The notes: generated by a model not told the origin, from the letters alone. A DNA stretch of 64,000 nt from JBBQNR01 sp963774075 (GCA_963774075.1 CAVZDP010000002.1:1-64000), one strand, 5' to 3'; positions 8,695 to 18,547 are shown, counted from the stretch's first letter. Program-made: numbers and translations.

Positions 8695-10377
8695 GTGCGG
8701 GCAGTCGACGCGATCATGGAATGTCTGAAGGCGGAGGGTGTCGACGCCGTATTCGGGATACCCGGCGGCGCGAACCTCCCGACCTACGACGCGCTCTACG
8801 ACGCGGGCATCCGGAACATCCTCTGCCGCCACGAGCAGGGCGCCGGGCACGCCGCGGAAGGCTACGCCAAGGCCACAGGCAAGGTCGGAGTGGCGCTCGC
8901 CACCTCGGGCCCCGGCGCGACGAACCTGGTTACCGCGATAGCCGACGCGATGCTCGACTCGGTGCCGACGGTCTTCATAACAGGGCAGGTCAGGACCGAC
9001 TTGATGGGCACCGATGGATTCCAGGAGGCCGACACGATCGGGATCACGATGCCGGTCGTCAAGCACTCGTTCCAGGTGCTCGACCCGCGCGACATCCCGA
9101 ACATGATCCACGAGGCCTTCCACATCGCCAGCACGGGACGACCGGGACCCGTGCTCGTCGACGTGCCGCAGGATCTCTCCCGGGCCGACATCCCGTACGA
9201 CCCGTCCGAGGCAGCGAAGATCGACCTGCCCGGCTACAGGACCTTCGACGAGGGCAACGTCAAGCAGATCCGGCTCGCCGCCAAGGCGCTCGCCAACGCC
9301 CGCCGGCCGATCATCTACTCGGGCGGCGGCGTCGTGAACGGAAACGCCTCGGACGAGCTGCGCGAGCTGGTCACCACCGACCGGTTCCCCATCACCTCGA
9401 CCGTGATGGGACTGGGAGCGTTCCCCGCCACGCACGACCACTGGCTGGGGATGCTCGGCATGCACGGCACGCGCACCGCCAACTACGGGATGGACGGGGC
9501 GGACCTGATCGTCGCCATCGGCGCGCGCTTCGACGACCGCATCACCGGCAAGCTGTCGGAGTTCGCGCCACGCGCCAAGTTCATCCACATCGACGTCGAT
9601 CCGGCCGAGATCTCCAAGAACGTCCCGGCCCACATCCCGATCGTTGGCGACTGCAAGCTGATACTTCCGAAGCTGACCGCCGAGTACCGGGCGCTCGACA
9701 CCGACTCCTCCCGGCTCGACGAGTGGTGGGAGCAGATCCACAAGTGGAAGCAAGAGTGGCCGCTTCGCTTCGAGCCGTCCCAGGAGGGCGAGATCCCGCC
9801 CCAACGCATGGTTCAGGCGATGCACCAGGTGACGGGCGGCGACGCGATAGTCACGTCGGACGTGGGGCAGCACCAGATGTGGTGCGCGCAGCACTACGGC
9901 TTCACCAAGCCACGCAGGTGGATCAACTCCGGTGGCCTGGGCACGATGGGCTTCGGCCTGCCCTCGGCCCTCGGGGCGAAGGTGGGCAAGCCAGACGAGC
10001 TCGTCGTCTGCCTGGCGGGCGACGGCAGCCTGATCATGACCTGCCAGGAGCTGGCGACCTGCGTCGAGCACGACATCGACGTGAAGGTGTTCATCATGAA
10101 CAACGGCTACCTGGGCATGGTGCGCCAGTGGCAGGAGCTGTTCTGGGAGAAGCGCTACAGCGCCGTCGACATGGGCTCGAGCCCCGACTGGGTCAAGCTC
10201 GCGGAGGCGTTCGGAGCGGCGGGCATGCGCGTCTCGCACGACGACGAGATGGAGGACGCCATGCGCACAGCCATCGAGACCGAGGGCCCCGTCGTCCTCG
10301 ACGTCCGCGTCCGGCGCGAGGAGAACTGCTACCCGATGATCCCGGCCGGCGCGGCGGCCAGGGATATGGTGGGCTGA
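8695..10377 (+). CDS. ilvB: Acetolactate synthase large (catalytic) subunit
   Basis: This thiamine-diphosphate enzyme condenses two pyruvates to acetolactate, or pyruvate with 2-ketobutyrate to acetohydroxybutyrate, the first common step of valine/leucine and isoleucine synthesis. The 560-residue protein has FGIPGGANLP, the catalytic Glu in RHEQGAGHAAEGYA, a central FAD-binding domain, and the ThDP motif GDGSLIMTCQEL to NNGYLGMVRQWQ. The GTG at 8695 is preceded by GAGGAGGT 6 bp upstream and is preferred over an in-frame start at 8626. ilvN follows 63 bp later. Confidence 0.96.
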   Translation: MRAVDAIMECLKAEGVDAVFGIPGGANLPTYDALYDAGIRNILCRHEQGAGHAAEGYAKATGKVGVALATSGPGATNLVTAIADAMLDSVPTVFITGQVRTDLMGTDGFQEADTIGITMPVVKHSFQVLDPRDIPNMIHEAFHIASTGRPGPVLVDVPQDLSRADIPYDPSEAAKIDLPGYRTFDEGNVKQIRLAAKALANARRPIIYSGGGVVNGNASDELRELVTTDRFPITSTVMGLGAFPATHDHWLGMLGMHGTRTANYGMDGADLIVAIGARFDDRITGKLSEFAPRAKFIHIDVDPAEISKNVPAHIPIVGDCKLILPKLTAEYRALDTDSSRLDEWWEQIHKWKQEWPLRFEPSQEGEIPPQRMVQAMHQVTGGDAIVTSDVGQHQMWCAQHYGFTKPRRWINSGGLGTMGFGLPSALGAKVGKPDELVVCLAGDGSLIMTCQELATCVEHDIDVKVFIMNNGYLGMVRQWQELFWEKRYSAVDMGSSPDWVKLAEAFGAAGMRVSHDDEMEDAMRTAIETEGPVVLDVRVRREENCYPMIPAGAAARDMVG

Positions 10378-10440
10378 TGGAGGGGATCGTGAGCGAGTCT
10401 CACTGGACTTTAGGTGTCCGGCGAAGCCGGCTCGAATCTG

Positions 10441-10995
10441 ATGGGTGAGCCGGGAACACAAGAGGTCGTCCGCCTCGAGGATCTCGAGGCCGCCAGCATC
10501 TACACGGGCCGCAAGCACGTTCTTTCCGTGCTCGTGGAGAACAAGCCGGGCGTTCTCACCCGCGTCGCCGGCCTGTTTGCAAGGCGCGGGTTCAACATCG
10601 GCACGCTCGCAGTCGGGCCGACCGAGGACCCGGAGGTCTCGCGCATGACGATCACGCTCGACGGCGCCGCGCACCCGATCGACCAGGTGACCAAGCAGCT
10701 GCACAAGCTCGTGAACGTGATCAAGATCCGCGACCTCGATCCGGATGAGACGATCGCGAGAGAGATGGCGCTCTTCAAGGTTCAGTCGGACGGGCAGACG
10801 CGCGGCGAGATCATGCAGCTCGCCGACATCTTCAGGGGCCGCATCATCGACGTCTCGAGCCGCACCGTCACCATCGAGGTCACCGGAACGCACGACAAGA
10901 TCGAGGCGTTCGAGCAGATGGTGCGTCCGTTCGGCCTGGTCGAGATGGTGCGCACCGGCGAGATCGCGATCGCGCACGGCAAGAGCCAGACTTAG
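10441..10995 (+). CDS. ilvN: Acetolactate synthase small (regulatory) subunit
   Basis: IlvN activates IlvB and confers valine feedback inhibition. The 184-residue protein has the N-terminal ACT domain (HVLSVLVENKPGVLTRVAG, FNIGTLAVGPTED) and a C-terminal ALS_ss_C domain (GEIMQLADIFRGRIIDV, FGLVEMVRTG). The ATG at 10441 is chosen. A GTG at 10414 would add nine residues with no better ribosome-binding site. It follows ilvB and ends 11 bp before menF. Confidence 0.94.
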   Translation: MGEPGTQEVVRLEDLEAASIYTGRKHVLSVLVENKPGVLTRVAGLFARRGFNIGTLAVGPTEDPEVSRMTITLDGAAHPIDQVTKQLHKLVNVIKIRDLDPDETIAREMALFKVQSDGQTRGEIMQLADIFRGRIIDVSSRTVTIEVTGTHDKIEAFEQMVRPFGLVEMVRTGEIAIAHGKSQT

Positions 10996-11006
10996 TTAGC
11001 CGCCAC

Positions 11007-12419
11007 GTGGTGGAGCTGCGATCGACCGAGGCGGACCTTCGCGGCCGCGCGGTACGCGCGCTCGCCCTCTCGGAGCGCTCTGGCCGGTCCGTGATAGCGA
11101 GCGCCACGGTCGCTGTACCCGGCGACCTCGACGTGGCGGCCTGGACGTTCGAGAACAGGCGCGCCGAGGAGCGCTACTTCGCCTGGGAGCAGCCCGACCG
11201 GGACGGTTTCGCGCTCGGCTGCCTGGGGTCGGCCTGGACGATCGAAGGGCTGCCCGCAGAGGACCGGTTCGCAGCTGCGGGCAGGAGCTGCGCGGACGCA
11301 ATGCGAGACGCGGTGGCGGAGCCCGACCTCGACCAGCTCGCGGCCGGACCGGTGTGGGTCGGCGGCTTCGCGTTCGCGCCGGACGGCGGCGGTTCGCCGC
11401 AGTGGAGCTCGCTGCCGCCGGCGCTCCTGGTGTTGCCAGAGGTCTCGATCGCGCGCCACGCCGGGCGCGCGAGCGCGACCGTCAACGTCGTCTGCCGGGG
11501 CGGTGAGGACCCGGATGCGCTCGCGCGGCGGGCGCTCGCGCGACTAGGGACCCTTCGGCCCGCGTCGATCCCGCTCACCGATCCGGACCCGGCCGCCGGC
11601 TACGAGATCTCGAGCCCCCTGGAGCCGGAGCGCTACGTGGACGCCGTCGCCCGGGCGCGCGAGCACATCCGCTCCGGCGAGCTCGAAAAGGTCGTTCTCG
11701 CACGTGAGGTACGCGTCTCGGCGCCGGCGCCGTTTCGACCTGCGAGCGTCTTCGACGGCCTGCGGTCCGCCTATCCGAGCTGCTTCTGCTTCTGCGTCGG
11801 CACACCGGAGGCGGCGTTCGTCGGCGCGAGCCCCGAGCTCCTCGTGAGGCGCGAGGGCGCCGGCGTCAGCTCGGTGGCGCTTGCGGGATCCACACGCCGA
11901 AGCGCGGACCCCGCGGTCGACGACCATCTGGGGCAGCGCCTGCTTCAGGACGCCAAGGAGCGCGCCGAGCAGGAGATCGTCACCCGCAGGATCGAGCGCT
12001 CACTCGCGCCGCTGTCGGTCTGGGTCGCCGCCGCAGCCGAGCCGACGCTCGTCAAGGTCGCCAACATCCAGCATCTCGCCACGCCGGTGCGCGCGCAGCT
12101 CTCGCAGCCCCGAAGCGCTGCCGAGCTGGCCGGTGTCCTGCATCCGACTCCCGCGGTCGGCGGCGAGCCGTGGCCGGCTGCCCGCGAGCTGCTCTCGCTG
12201 GAGCAGCTCGACCGCGGCTGGTACGCGGGGCCCGTGGGCTGGATGGACGCGGCGGAGGACGGCGAGCTCTGCGTGGCGCTTCGCTGCGCCCTCTTACAGG
12301 GACGAACGGCCCACTGCTATGCGGGTGTCGGCGTCGTGTCCGAGTCGGATCCCGAGGCCGAGCTGGCCGAGACGGAGGTAAAGCTGCAGGCGCTTTTGAC
12401 GGTCCTCACCGGCGCCTGA
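11007..12419 (+). CDS. menF: Isochorismate synthase
   Basis: The enzyme converts chorismate to isochorismate, the entry step of menaquinone synthesis. The 470-residue protein has the chorismate-binding domain in its C-terminal two-thirds: KVVLAREV, FVGASPELLVR, LAGSTRR, the Mg/chorismate region EIVTRRIE, HLATPVRA, HPTPAVGGEP, and YAGPVGWMDA to CYAGVGVV. The GTG at 11007 comes 11 bp after ilvN. The neighbouring menD, menC, menA, menB and menE genes favour a menaquinone rather than a siderophore role (EntC family). Confidence 0.92.
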   Translation: MVELRSTEADLRGRAVRALALSERSGRSVIASATVAVPGDLDVAAWTFENRRAEERYFAWEQPDRDGFALGCLGSAWTIEGLPAEDRFAAAGRSCADAMRDAVAEPDLDQLAAGPVWVGGFAFAPDGGGSPQWSSLPPALLVLPEVSIARHAGRASATVNVVCRGGEDPDALARRALARLGTLRPASIPLTDPDPAAGYEISSPLEPERYVDAVARAREHIRSGELEKVVLAREVRVSAPAPFRPASVFDGLRSAYPSCFCFCVGTPEAAFVGASPELLVRREGAGVSSVALAGSTRRSADPAVDDHLGQRLLQDAKERAEQEIVTRRIERSLAPLSVWVAAAAEPTLVKVANIQHLATPVRAQLSQPRSAAELAGVLHPTPAVGGEPWPAARELLSLEQLDRGWYAGPVGWMDAAEDGELCVALRCALLQGRTAHCYAGVGVVSESDPEAELAETEVKLQALLTVLTGA

Positions 12420-12505
12420 CCGGGGCAGCGTCCAAAGAGTGTCCGCTTCGGCGGCGCGGGTGTCAAGAAAGTGGACGAACGGCCGATGGCTGTTTCGAGG
12501 GAGAG

Positions 12506-13510
12506 ATGCCAGGCGTTCCCACACCTCGAGTTCCAGCAGCCGCGGCCTGGGTGACCGCGGCATTCGCGATGCTTGCGGCCGCTGCTCCGGCCAGCGGCGC
12601 GACTGAGCTCGGCCAGCTCGATCCTGCGGCCACCCCGACGGCGTCCTGCGCCGCCGACTCGAGCTGGGTCCAGAAGTCCAGCGCCACGGTCCCCGGCTAT
12701 ACGGTCCCTCCCGGCAACTGGGTGGTGACGGCGTGGAGCCACAAGGCGAACGGCACGAGCGGCAATCAGCTGGGCTTGCGGGTCTGGCGCCCGACGGCCG
12801 ACCCCAACGTCTTCACGATGGTTGGCGGCAGTGCCTTCCATGTCCTCTCGCCGCACACGGTCAACAGCTTTGCGACCCGCGTGCCCGCCATGGGAGGCGA
12901 CGTGCTCGGGCTCAGGGTTCCCGGCGGCGCGGCGTGCGTGTTCGGCACCGGCGCTGCCGAGACGGTTCGCTTTGCGACCGGCCCCGGAACAGATCCTCCG
13001 GCCGGTTCGCCCACGACTCTCCTCGGCGAGTTCGGCTCCAGCAGGCTGAACCTGACAGCCCGCGTCGAGGCCGACGCCGACCTCGACGGCCACGGAGACG
13101 AGAGTCAGGATCTTTGCCCCACGAACGCGACCATCGCAACGGCCTGCCCCGTGGTGAAGAGGCCCGACACCAGGGCGCCGTTCGCGAGAGCCACGGCCCG
13201 GCGCCGGGAGTCGGTCGGCGACGGGAGCATCAGCATCTTCGTTCGGACCAACGAGGCGGCGGCCGTGAGGGTCGTCGCCAGGGTCAACGTCTCTTCGATC
13301 GCGCGGGTCTACCGGCTGCGGCTGGCGATGCGTCCGGTGAGGGCGCGAGTGAGGACGACGCTGCGGCTCAAGCTGCCGGCCCGGGCCAGAGGACCGATCG
13401 ATCGCTCCCTACGCCGCGGCGTGAGGCTGCGGGCGCAGGTGACCGTCCTGGCGCGTGACTCCGCCGGCAATCTGCGGCGGGTCAAGCTTCAGGTTCGCCT
13501 CGCGCCCTGA
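12506..13510 (+). CDS. Secreted protein of unknown function with DxDxDG-type segment
   Basis: The 334-residue protein has a signal peptide (residues ~1-33, cleavage likely after PASGA), a beta-rich central domain with four Cys, and a short acidic calcium-binding-like segment ADADLDGHGDESQDLCP near residue 195. A basic beta-sandwich-like C-terminus follows. The ATG at 12506 has GAGGGAGAG just upstream. It probably acts outside the membrane. I do not recognise a family for the central domain. It separates menF from the convergent menD. Confidence 0.7.
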   Translation: MPGVPTPRVPAAAAWVTAAFAMLAAAAPASGATELGQLDPAATPTASCAADSSWVQKSSATVPGYTVPPGNWVVTAWSHKANGTSGNQLGLRVWRPTADPNVFTMVGGSAFHVLSPHTVNSFATRVPAMGGDVLGLRVPGGAACVFGTGAAETVRFATGPGTDPPAGSPTTLLGEFGSSRLNLTARVEADADLDGHGDESQDLCPTNATIATACPVVKRPDTRAPFARATARRRESVGDGSISIFVRTNEAAAVRVVARVNVSSIARVYRLRLAMRPVRARVRTTLRLKLPARARGPIDRSLRRGVRLRAQVTVLARDSAGNLRRVKLQVRLAP

Positions 13511-13516
13511 CCGCAC

Positions 13517-15268
13517 TCAAGCCGCAACGGCGGCGTCGCACGCGTCGCCCACCTGTTCGAAGAGCGCGCGGTGAAGCTCGACGTTGCGTGCGCGATCGAG
13601 CGGCACCTGCACGAGTCCCGGCCCGGCGATCGCCTCGCGCAGCTCCGCGTATTGCCCGACGCGGGTGAACGGGAGGCCGTAGAGGTCGGCCACCCGGGCG
13701 AGGTCGAGCCCGGTCGGCGTTGCGAACAGCTCCTCGTAGCCGGCGGCGTGCTCCGCGATGGGCAGGAAGTCGAAGATGGCGCCGCCGCCGTTGTCGAGCA
13801 CGACAATCGTGGCCTCGACCCCCAGCCTGGGAATGGTGAGCAACGCATTCATGTCGTGGTAGAGGCCGACGTCACCGACCAGCACGAAGGTGCGCTCCGT
13901 CCCCCCGGCCGCAGCGGCACCGAGGCTGGAGGAGACCAGGCCGTCGATGCCGTTCGCGCCCCGGTTCGCGAGGAACCGCAGCGGGGTCGCGGTCGAGGGG
14001 AAGAACGTCTCGACGTCGCGCACCGGCATGCTCGAGGCGACGTAAACGGTTGAGCCCGCCGGCAGCAGCGGCGCGAGCTCGCGATAGACGCGCGGCTCGA
14101 AGAGCTCCTCGCCCAGCCCGTCCAGGAAATCGTGGATCACGTGCTCGGTCGCTCGCGCGCAGTCGCTCCAGCGCTCCAGCCACTCCCCGCCGGCGCGAGG
14201 CCTGAGCGCCGGGGCGAGGGAGTGGGACAGAAGAGCGGCATCGGCGCGCACTATTCGCTCGGCGATCCGGGTCGGCTCGTTCCAGGCGCCATCGGGATCG
14301 ACCACGATCTGGCGGCAGTCGCCGCTCGCGGCCAGCCACACCCGCAGGGCCTTGGAGGTAGGCATGTCGCCGAAGCGCAGGACGAGCTCCGGCTCGAGGC
14401 CTGCGGGCGCGCTGCGCAGGAACGCGTCGTACGTGGCGACCAGGTTGGCGCGGTCGTGAGGCCCGCAGCGAAGCTGGGACGTTGGCTCGGCCAGCAGCGG
14501 GTAGCCGGCCGCGCGCGCGAGCTCCGACACGACGGCCGCGAGGCCGGGATCGCGCTGACGGCCCGCGACGACGAGTCCGCGCGGAGCGCCGTCGATCGCC
14601 GTCGCGATCGAATCCACGAGCGCACGGGTGGGGGAGAGAGGCACCCGCTCGACGGCGGTCAACGGAGCCCCGCTCCGGCCTTCGAGCGCGAGCGCGGTAG
14701 TGGCGGTGACGTCGCCCACCAGCGCCACGGGGGCGAGCGGCTCCTGGATTGCCACGTTCAGGTGCACGGGGCCGGGCGGCCGCCCGCTTGCCTCGGCGAA
14801 GGCTCTCGCTCCCGTCGAGCGGTAATGCAGAAGCCCGTCGTCGTCCGCGCGCGCGACGCCCAGCTCGCAGAACCAGCGTGCGGCCGACCCGTAGAGCTTC
14901 AGCTGGTCGATCGTCTGGCCGGCCCCGCGGTCGCGAAGCTCCGGCGGCCGGTCCGCGGTGATGACGATCATCGGCACCCGCGCCTGATCGGCCTCGGCGA
15001 CGGCCGGGTGCACGTTGGCTCCCGCCGTCCCGGACGTGGTGAGCACCACCGCCGGCCGGCCCGTGCGCTGAGCGACGCCGAGGGCGAAGAAGCCGGCGCA
15101 GCGCTCGTCGACGTGGCTCCAGACGTGGATCCCCGGCTCGTTCCAGAGCGCGAGCGCCAGCGGCGCCGAGCGCGATCCGGGCGAAACGCACGCGTGCTCG
15201 ACTCCCGCTCGCGCCAGCTCCTGCACGAGGGCGGAGGCGAGCGCGGTGTTGCGGTTGCTCACGTCCAC
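13517..15268 (-). CDS. menD: 2-succinyl-5-enolpyruvyl-6-hydroxy-3-cyclohexene-1-carboxylate synthase
   Basis: MenD is a ThDP enzyme that adds succinic semialdehyde, made from 2-oxoglutarate, to isochorismate. The 583-residue protein shows VSPGSRSAPLALAL, the catalytic Glu region SHVDERCAGFFALG, LTTSGTAGANVHPAV, and the ThDP-binding segment VGDVGLYHDMNAL to LDNGGGAIFDFLP. It reads opposite to menF and ends 7 bp from the convergent secreted protein gene. The 158-bp gap to the subtilase is divergent and probably holds promoters for both. Confidence 0.95.
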   Translation of the reverse strand: MDVSNRNTALASALVQELARAGVEHACVSPGSRSAPLALALWNEPGIHVWSHVDERCAGFFALGVAQRTGRPAVVLTTSGTAGANVHPAVAEADQARVPMIVITADRPPELRDRGAGQTIDQLKLYGSAARWFCELGVARADDDGLLHYRSTGARAFAEASGRPPGPVHLNVAIQEPLAPVALVGDVTATTALALEGRSGAPLTAVERVPLSPTRALVDSIATAIDGAPRGLVVAGRQRDPGLAAVVSELARAAGYPLLAEPTSQLRCGPHDRANLVATYDAFLRSAPAGLEPELVLRFGDMPTSKALRVWLAASGDCRQIVVDPDGAWNEPTRIAERIVRADAALLSHSLAPALRPRAGGEWLERWSDCARATEHVIHDFLDGLGEELFEPRVYRELAPLLPAGSTVYVASSMPVRDVETFFPSTATPLRFLANRGANGIDGLVSSSLGAAAAGGTERTFVLVGDVGLYHDMNALLTIPRLGVEATIVVLDNGGGAIFDFLPIAEHAAGYEELFATPTGLDLARVADLYGLPFTRVGQYAELREAIAGPGLVQVPLDRARNVELHRALFEQVGDACDAAVAA

Positions 15269-15426
15269 CGGGCGAACGCTACTCCAGCCTCACGGGTTGG
15301 GTGAGCCTGCGGTACGCAGGGGCGACGGACGTGCTCTCGTTCCGGCCTCACCCCGAATTGCCGCCATCCGCCTGCACCGCTGCGAGACTGTGCCCACGCC
15401 CGCCCGCTCCCTCGACACGTGACTGA

Positions 15427-17628
15427 ATGACCCGCGCGCTCGCGACACTCGTCGCCCTCGCGGCCCTGCTCGCCGGCGTAGCCGGCTTTGCGGGCGCGGC
15501 CGGTGGCGCGGTCGGCGCCGCGGGCTCCGGCGCCGGCTTCTCGCGCTCCACGCCGGCGAGCGCGCCGCGGTTCGTCCCGGGCGAGGTACTCGTCCGCTAC
15601 CGCGAGGAAGCCGGCTCGCAGGTTCGAGCGGCGGCCAGGCGCGCGAGCGGCGTCCGAAGCGCCCGCTCGCTGCGCGCACCCGGACTCGAGCTCGTGCGAT
15701 TGCGACGCGGAGTCGCCGTCGGCGCGGCCGTGGCGTCGTTCCGCCGCAGCAACGGCGTGCTGTACGCGCAGCCGAACAACTACTACCGGCTCGCGGCCCT
15801 GCCGCGCGATCCCCGCTTCGGCGAGCTGTGGGGGCTTCACAACGCCGGCCAGACCGTGAACGGGGCCGTCGGGGCGCCGGACGCCGACGTGGACGCGACC
15901 GAAGCGTGGGACGTGACGAAAGGCAGCCCGAAGGTGACGGTCGCGATCGTCGACTCCGGGCTCGCGTACGGTCATCCGGATCTGGCGCCGAACCTGTGGG
16001 TGAACCCGGATGAGAACGGCCGCGGCCGCGAGGCGAACGGGCGCGACGACGATCGCAACGGGCTCGTGGACGATTCACGCGGCTGGGACTTCGCCGACGC
16101 CGACAAGGACCCGCTCGACCTCGAGAGCCACGGCACGCACGTCGCGGGCATCGTCGGCGCCCGTGGCGACAACGGGGTCGCCACCACGGGCGTCAACTGG
16201 CAGGTCCGTCTCATGGCGCTGCGAGTGGCGGACTCGGCGGGCCTCGTGACGGACAAGGCGATCGTGGAGGCGTTCGACTATGCGGCCGAGAAGGGAGCGC
16301 GCGTCGCCAACGCGAGCTTCGTCAGCTCCGCAGACTCCCCGGCTCTACGCGAGGCGATCCGCCGTCACCCCAAGACGCTCTTCGTCGCGGCGGCGGGCAA
16401 CGGCGGCGACGACGGGGTTGGCGACGACAACGATCGCGCCCCGCAATACCCGTGTGCCTACACGCTCGTGAACCTCATCTGCGTAGCGGCGAGCGACAGC
16501 CTCGATCGCCTGACGGACTTCTCGAACTTCGGTCGCGTCTCCGTGGACCTGGCGGCACCGGGCTCCAACGTCCTGAGCGCCTCGCCCGCCTACGGCCCGC
16601 CGGCGTTCTCCGACGGATTCGAGACCGACATCGCCGGCATCTGGGTAACGGGTGGGGTCAACGACACCTGGGGCCGGATCACGACCGTGGCGCGCAGCGG
16701 GATCTATTCGATGAGCGATTCGCCCGGGACGACGTACCTTCCCGACACGGACAGCTTCGTTCGGACGGCGAGCCCGTTCAGCCTCGCCGGTCAGATCGGC
16801 TGCCGCGCCCACTACGCGCTCAGGCTCGGCACCGAGCCCGTAGTCGACAGGCTGCTCGTGGAGGTGTCGAGCGACGGCTCCAATTGGACCACGGTGAGCG
16901 ATGCGAGTGGCTCGTCGGAGGGCGCGTTCTTCGATCTCATCGACGATCTCACCCGTTTCGACGGCTCCCCGGCGCTGTTCCTGCGCTTCCGGCTCGTGAC
17001 GAACGGAGCGGTCAACGCGGACGGAGCACAGCTCGACGACGTCAGCGTGCGCTGCCTCGGCAACGCGTTCACCGGCCAGGAGCTCGTCTACAACGACGGC
17101 ACATCGATGGCCGCGCCGCACGCGACGGGGGTCGCGGCGCTGATCTGGGCCCGCTACCCGAACCTGGGCGTCGGGGCGGTTCGAGAGGCGATTCTGCGTG
17201 GGGTCGACCCGGGCGCCGCGTTTGCCGGCAAGCTCGTGACGGGCGGCCGTCTCAACGCGTTCAAGGCCCTCCAGGAGGCGCGCAAGTTGCTGCCGTCGAT
17301 CAAGCTTCGAGCCGCCTCACGCCAGAGCGCGGGTCGCACGGGGCGGATCTCGTTGGTGGCACGGTGCCGGGATGCCTGCACAGTCGTTGCGACGGGGAAG
17401 GTCTCGGTCACAGGAGCGTCGCGCTCGTTCCGGCTCGTGCGCGTGACGCGAGCTCTTCGCGCGGGCAGGCGCAAGAGGATCTCCCTACGCCTCACCCAGC
17501 GCACGCAGAGAGCCGTCCAGCGCGCGCTCGAACGGGGCCGAAGGCCGAAGGCGCGCGTGATCCTGACTGCCATGGACCGGCGCGGCAGCACGACGCGGGC
17601 GCGGCGCACGATTCGGATCAAGCGCTAG
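15427..17628 (+). CDS. Secreted S8 (subtilisin-like) serine protease with domain inserted before the catalytic Ser
   Basis: The 733-residue protein has a signal peptide (~1-26) and an S8 pro-domain-like region (RFVPGEVLVRYRE, ~45-110). The catalytic residues are Asp at about 176 (AIVDSGLAYGHPDL), His at about 235 (ESHGTHVAG), an oxyanion Asn at about 325 (AAGNGG) and Ser at about 560 (DGTSMAAPHATG). Between Asn and Ser a stretch of about 150 residues (~396-548, SDGFETDIAG to LDDVSVRC) looks like a beta-sandwich jelly-roll domain. The C-terminus (~625-733) is strongly basic and beta-rich. It is an extracellular protease. Its substrate is unknown and the neighbouring men genes give no hint. Confidence 0.9.
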   Translation: MTRALATLVALAALLAGVAGFAGAAGGAVGAAGSGAGFSRSTPASAPRFVPGEVLVRYREEAGSQVRAAARRASGVRSARSLRAPGLELVRLRRGVAVGAAVASFRRSNGVLYAQPNNYYRLAALPRDPRFGELWGLHNAGQTVNGAVGAPDADVDATEAWDVTKGSPKVTVAIVDSGLAYGHPDLAPNLWVNPDENGRGREANGRDDDRNGLVDDSRGWDFADADKDPLDLESHGTHVAGIVGARGDNGVATTGVNWQVRLMALRVADSAGLVTDKAIVEAFDYAAEKGARVANASFVSSADSPALREAIRRHPKTLFVAAAGNGGDDGVGDDNDRAPQYPCAYTLVNLICVAASDSLDRLTDFSNFGRVSVDLAAPGSNVLSASPAYGPPAFSDGFETDIAGIWVTGGVNDTWGRITTVARSGIYSMSDSPGTTYLPDTDSFVRTASPFSLAGQIGCRAHYALRLGTEPVVDRLLVEVSSDGSNWTTVSDASGSSEGAFFDLIDDLTRFDGSPALFLRFRLVTNGAVNADGAQLDDVSVRCLGNAFTGQELVYNDGTSMAAPHATGVAALIWARYPNLGVGAVREAILRGVDPGAAFAGKLVTGGRLNAFKALQEARKLLPSIKLRAASRQSAGRTGRISLVARCRDACTVVATGKVSVTGASRSFRLVRVTRALRAGRRKRISLRLTQRTQRAVQRALERGRRPKARVILTAMDRRGSTTRARRTIRIKR

Positions 17629-17668
17629 CGGGCCCTGCCCCGCCGGCAGACTGCTAGGGCAGGCCCGC
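17628..17668. terminator. Inverted repeat between convergent genes
   Basis: GCGGGCCCTGCCC at 17628-17640 pairs with GGGCAGGCCCGC at 17657-17668, leaving one bulged C. It lies exactly where the subtilase and SMP-30 genes converge. No T tract is present on either side, so termination by this hairpin alone is uncertain. Confidence 0.45.
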
Positions 17669-18547
17669 GTGCGGAACATCGACCTCGCAGGCGAGCATCC
17701 TCGCCTCGCGGGTGTCCTGCCGCTCGTGCTCTGCGAACGAGGGCGCCGCGCACAGGAAGAGCGTGCGGCCGTCGGCGCCCCCGAGCGCGCACGCGAAGAT
17801 GCCCAGCCCCTCGCCTGAGATCTCCTCCGCGATCTCGCCTCCCTCGCGGACCCGCACGACTCGGCCTCCGAGGGCATCCGCGACCCAGATCGCGCCCTCG
17901 GCGTCGAGCGCGATGCCGTCGGGAGTGAGGGTCGCCTGCGCGAGCGCCGTGGGAACGTCGTCCGTGTCGGGGACCTCTCCAAGCTTCGCCCACACGCGGC
18001 GGCCCGAGAGCGAGCCGTCTGGTGCGACGTCGAACGCCGTGAGCCGCTGAGCGAACGACTCGCCCACGATCAGCGTGCGTCCGTCGGGAGCCAGCACGGT
18101 GCCGTTGGGGAAAAGCATCTCCTCGGCCTCGACGGTCGCGCTGCCGTCCGGGTCGACCCGGATGAGATTCGCAGGGCTCGCCGGAGCGCCGCCCATGAGG
18201 TCGAAGCCGAAGTTGCCGACGTAGGCGCGGCCGGACTGATCGACGACCATGTCGTTCAGGTGCCACGACGCAAGCCCGGAGAGATCGGCGTGCTCGACGA
18301 GGGCGCCGTCCTCGAGTCGGAGCAGGCGGCGGTCCCGCATCGATACGACGAGCAGGCGGCCGTCCGGGAGCCAGCCGAGGCCCGAAGGCTGGCCCGGCAC
18401 GTCCACGACCTTCTCGGCCGCCTCACCCGGCGCCATCCTGATCACCTGGTGGGTGTAGAAGTCGGACGCCCACAACGCTCCCTCGTGCCAGCGCGGCGAC
18501 TCGAAGAACGAGTAGCCGTCGAGGACGGTGCGAAGCTCGCGAGCCAC
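17654..18547 (-). CDS. SMP-30/gluconolactonase family protein
   Basis: The 297-residue protein is a six-bladed beta-propeller lactonase of the SMP-30/LRE family, which hydrolyses sugar or other lactones using a divalent metal. Family marks include the N-terminal ESPRWHEGALWASDF (metal-ligand Glu), the Asn-bearing HLNDMVVDQSGRAYVGNFG and the Asp motif DGIALDAEGAIWVADAL. No signal peptide is seen, so it is probably cytoplasmic. It reads toward the subtilase and lies 23 bp downstream of menC. The substrate cannot be predicted. Confidence 0.88.
   Translation of the reverse strand: MARELRTVLDGYSFFESPRWHEGALWASDFYTHQVIRMAPGEAAEKVVDVPGQPSGLGWLPDGRLLVVSMRDRRLLRLEDGALVEHADLSGLASWHLNDMVVDQSGRAYVGNFGFDLMGGAPASPANLIRVDPDGSATVEAEEMLFPNGTVLAPDGRTLIVGESFAQRLTAFDVAPDGSLSGRRVWAKLGEVPDTDDVPTALAQATLTPDGIALDAEGAIWVADALGGRVVRVREGGEIAEEISGEGLGIFACALGGADGRTLFLCAAPSFAEHERQDTREARMLACEVDVPHAGLP

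Noticed and set aside
8152..10977. Minus-strand open frame of 941 codons across ilvB and ilvN
   Set aside because: It is antisense to two clear enzymes, Asp/Arg/Val/His-rich in the way typical of shadow frames in high-GC DNA, and shows no domain.
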